5,927 bases of DNA from Microthrixaceae bacterium (lineage in GTDB: Bacteria > Actinomycetota > Acidimicrobiia > Acidimicrobiales > Acidimicrobilacustridaceae): the NCBI GenBank assembly GCA_947455015.1, contig CANGMY010000102.1:1-5927 (forward strand), written 5' to 3'. Shown here piece by piece: positions 5,848-5,927 of the stretch (positions are counted from its first letter, which is position 1; every line of letters begins with the position of its first letter). Made by a program: the position numbers and the translations under genes. Under the pieces are notes generated by a model. That model was not told where the DNA came from, made no database searches, and was given only the letters and a program-made list of their open reading frames with translations.

Positions 5848-5927
5848 TTGACCACTCTTGTGCGTCGAATCAGTCTTGTTCTTGCGATCGCGATTGCGTT
5901 CGTTTGTTCAAGCACGACTGCAGCGAG
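5848..5927 (+). CDS. Start of an exported protein (3' end outside the window)
   Basis: Only the first 26 codons are present, beginning with TTG 5848 (or GTG 5860, same frame). They encode a typical Sec signal peptide: basic VRR, the hydrophobic core ISLVLAIAIAFV, then CSSTTAA. The Cys at residue 20 is not in a proper lipobox, so a lipoprotein is unlikely. GAGAAG (5833-5838) sits 9 nt before TTG 5848, which favours that start, and the gap to the YcnI-like stop is only 5 nt, so this is probably the third gene of the copper operon. Function cannot be told. Secreted CopC, SCO1-like or other copper proteins are common at this position in actinobacterial loci, but nothing in the visible residues identifies one. 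Confidence 0.5.
   Translation, partial: MTTLVRRISLVLAIAIAFVCSSTTAA

Noticed and set aside
1..5927. CRISPR array, tRNA or rRNA genes, transposon ends or prophage genes
   Set aside because: No regularly spaced repeats, no cloverleaf-like sequence, no transposase or phage protein, and no long terminal inverted repeats were seen; nearly all bases are covered by ordinary genes.

Overview
The window reads as a gene-dense piece of a moderately GC-rich bacterial chromosome, most likely an actinobacterium. The evidence is the protein style: a HisN-type histidinol-phosphatase, a CopC-CopD-YtkA fusion followed by a DUF1775/YcnI protein carrying the motif HGCNG, a DPIDGT phosphatase core, and short intergenic gaps. 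A freshwater or marine acidimicrobial lineage is a guess from the look of the sequence, not something shown here. There are no rRNA or tRNA genes, CRISPR arrays, insertion sequences or phage genes.

Left block (1-2589, plus strand): the tail of a YdjA-like nitroreductase, then two adjacent small membrane proteins that are clearly paralogous to each other (same two-helix hairpin plus a related C-terminal domain with an identical MRPQL motif and a VAGxWxxQLxELGA ending), then a histidinol-phosphatase-like member of the inositol monophosphatase family. The first three genes are packed within 10 nt and 1 nt of each other and are probably co-transcribed. hisN follows after 45 nt.

Middle (2586-3404, minus strand): a single ABC-transporter ATPase of the zinc/manganese (ZnuC/MntB) type with a histidine- and aspartate-rich C-terminal tail. 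Its stop codon overlaps the hisN stop codon tail-to-tail, and it has no permease or binding-protein gene beside it.

Right block (3492-5927, plus strand): a copper-handling operon transcribed divergently from the ATPase across an 87-nt gap. It holds a 552-residue YcnJ-like protein (secreted CopC domain, eight-helix CopD domain, YtkA-like domain), a membrane-anchored YcnI/DUF1775 protein with its putative Cu(II) ligands intact, and the first 26 codons of another exported protein cut by the window edge. Together these look like a Cu(II) capture and import or delivery module at the cell surface. The divergent ATPase adds a second metal-transport component whose partners must lie elsewhere.

The known families explain most of the window. 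The least explained parts are the paralogous membrane pair, the metal-binding-type tail on a solitary ATPase, and an apparent excess of the palindrome CGATCG.
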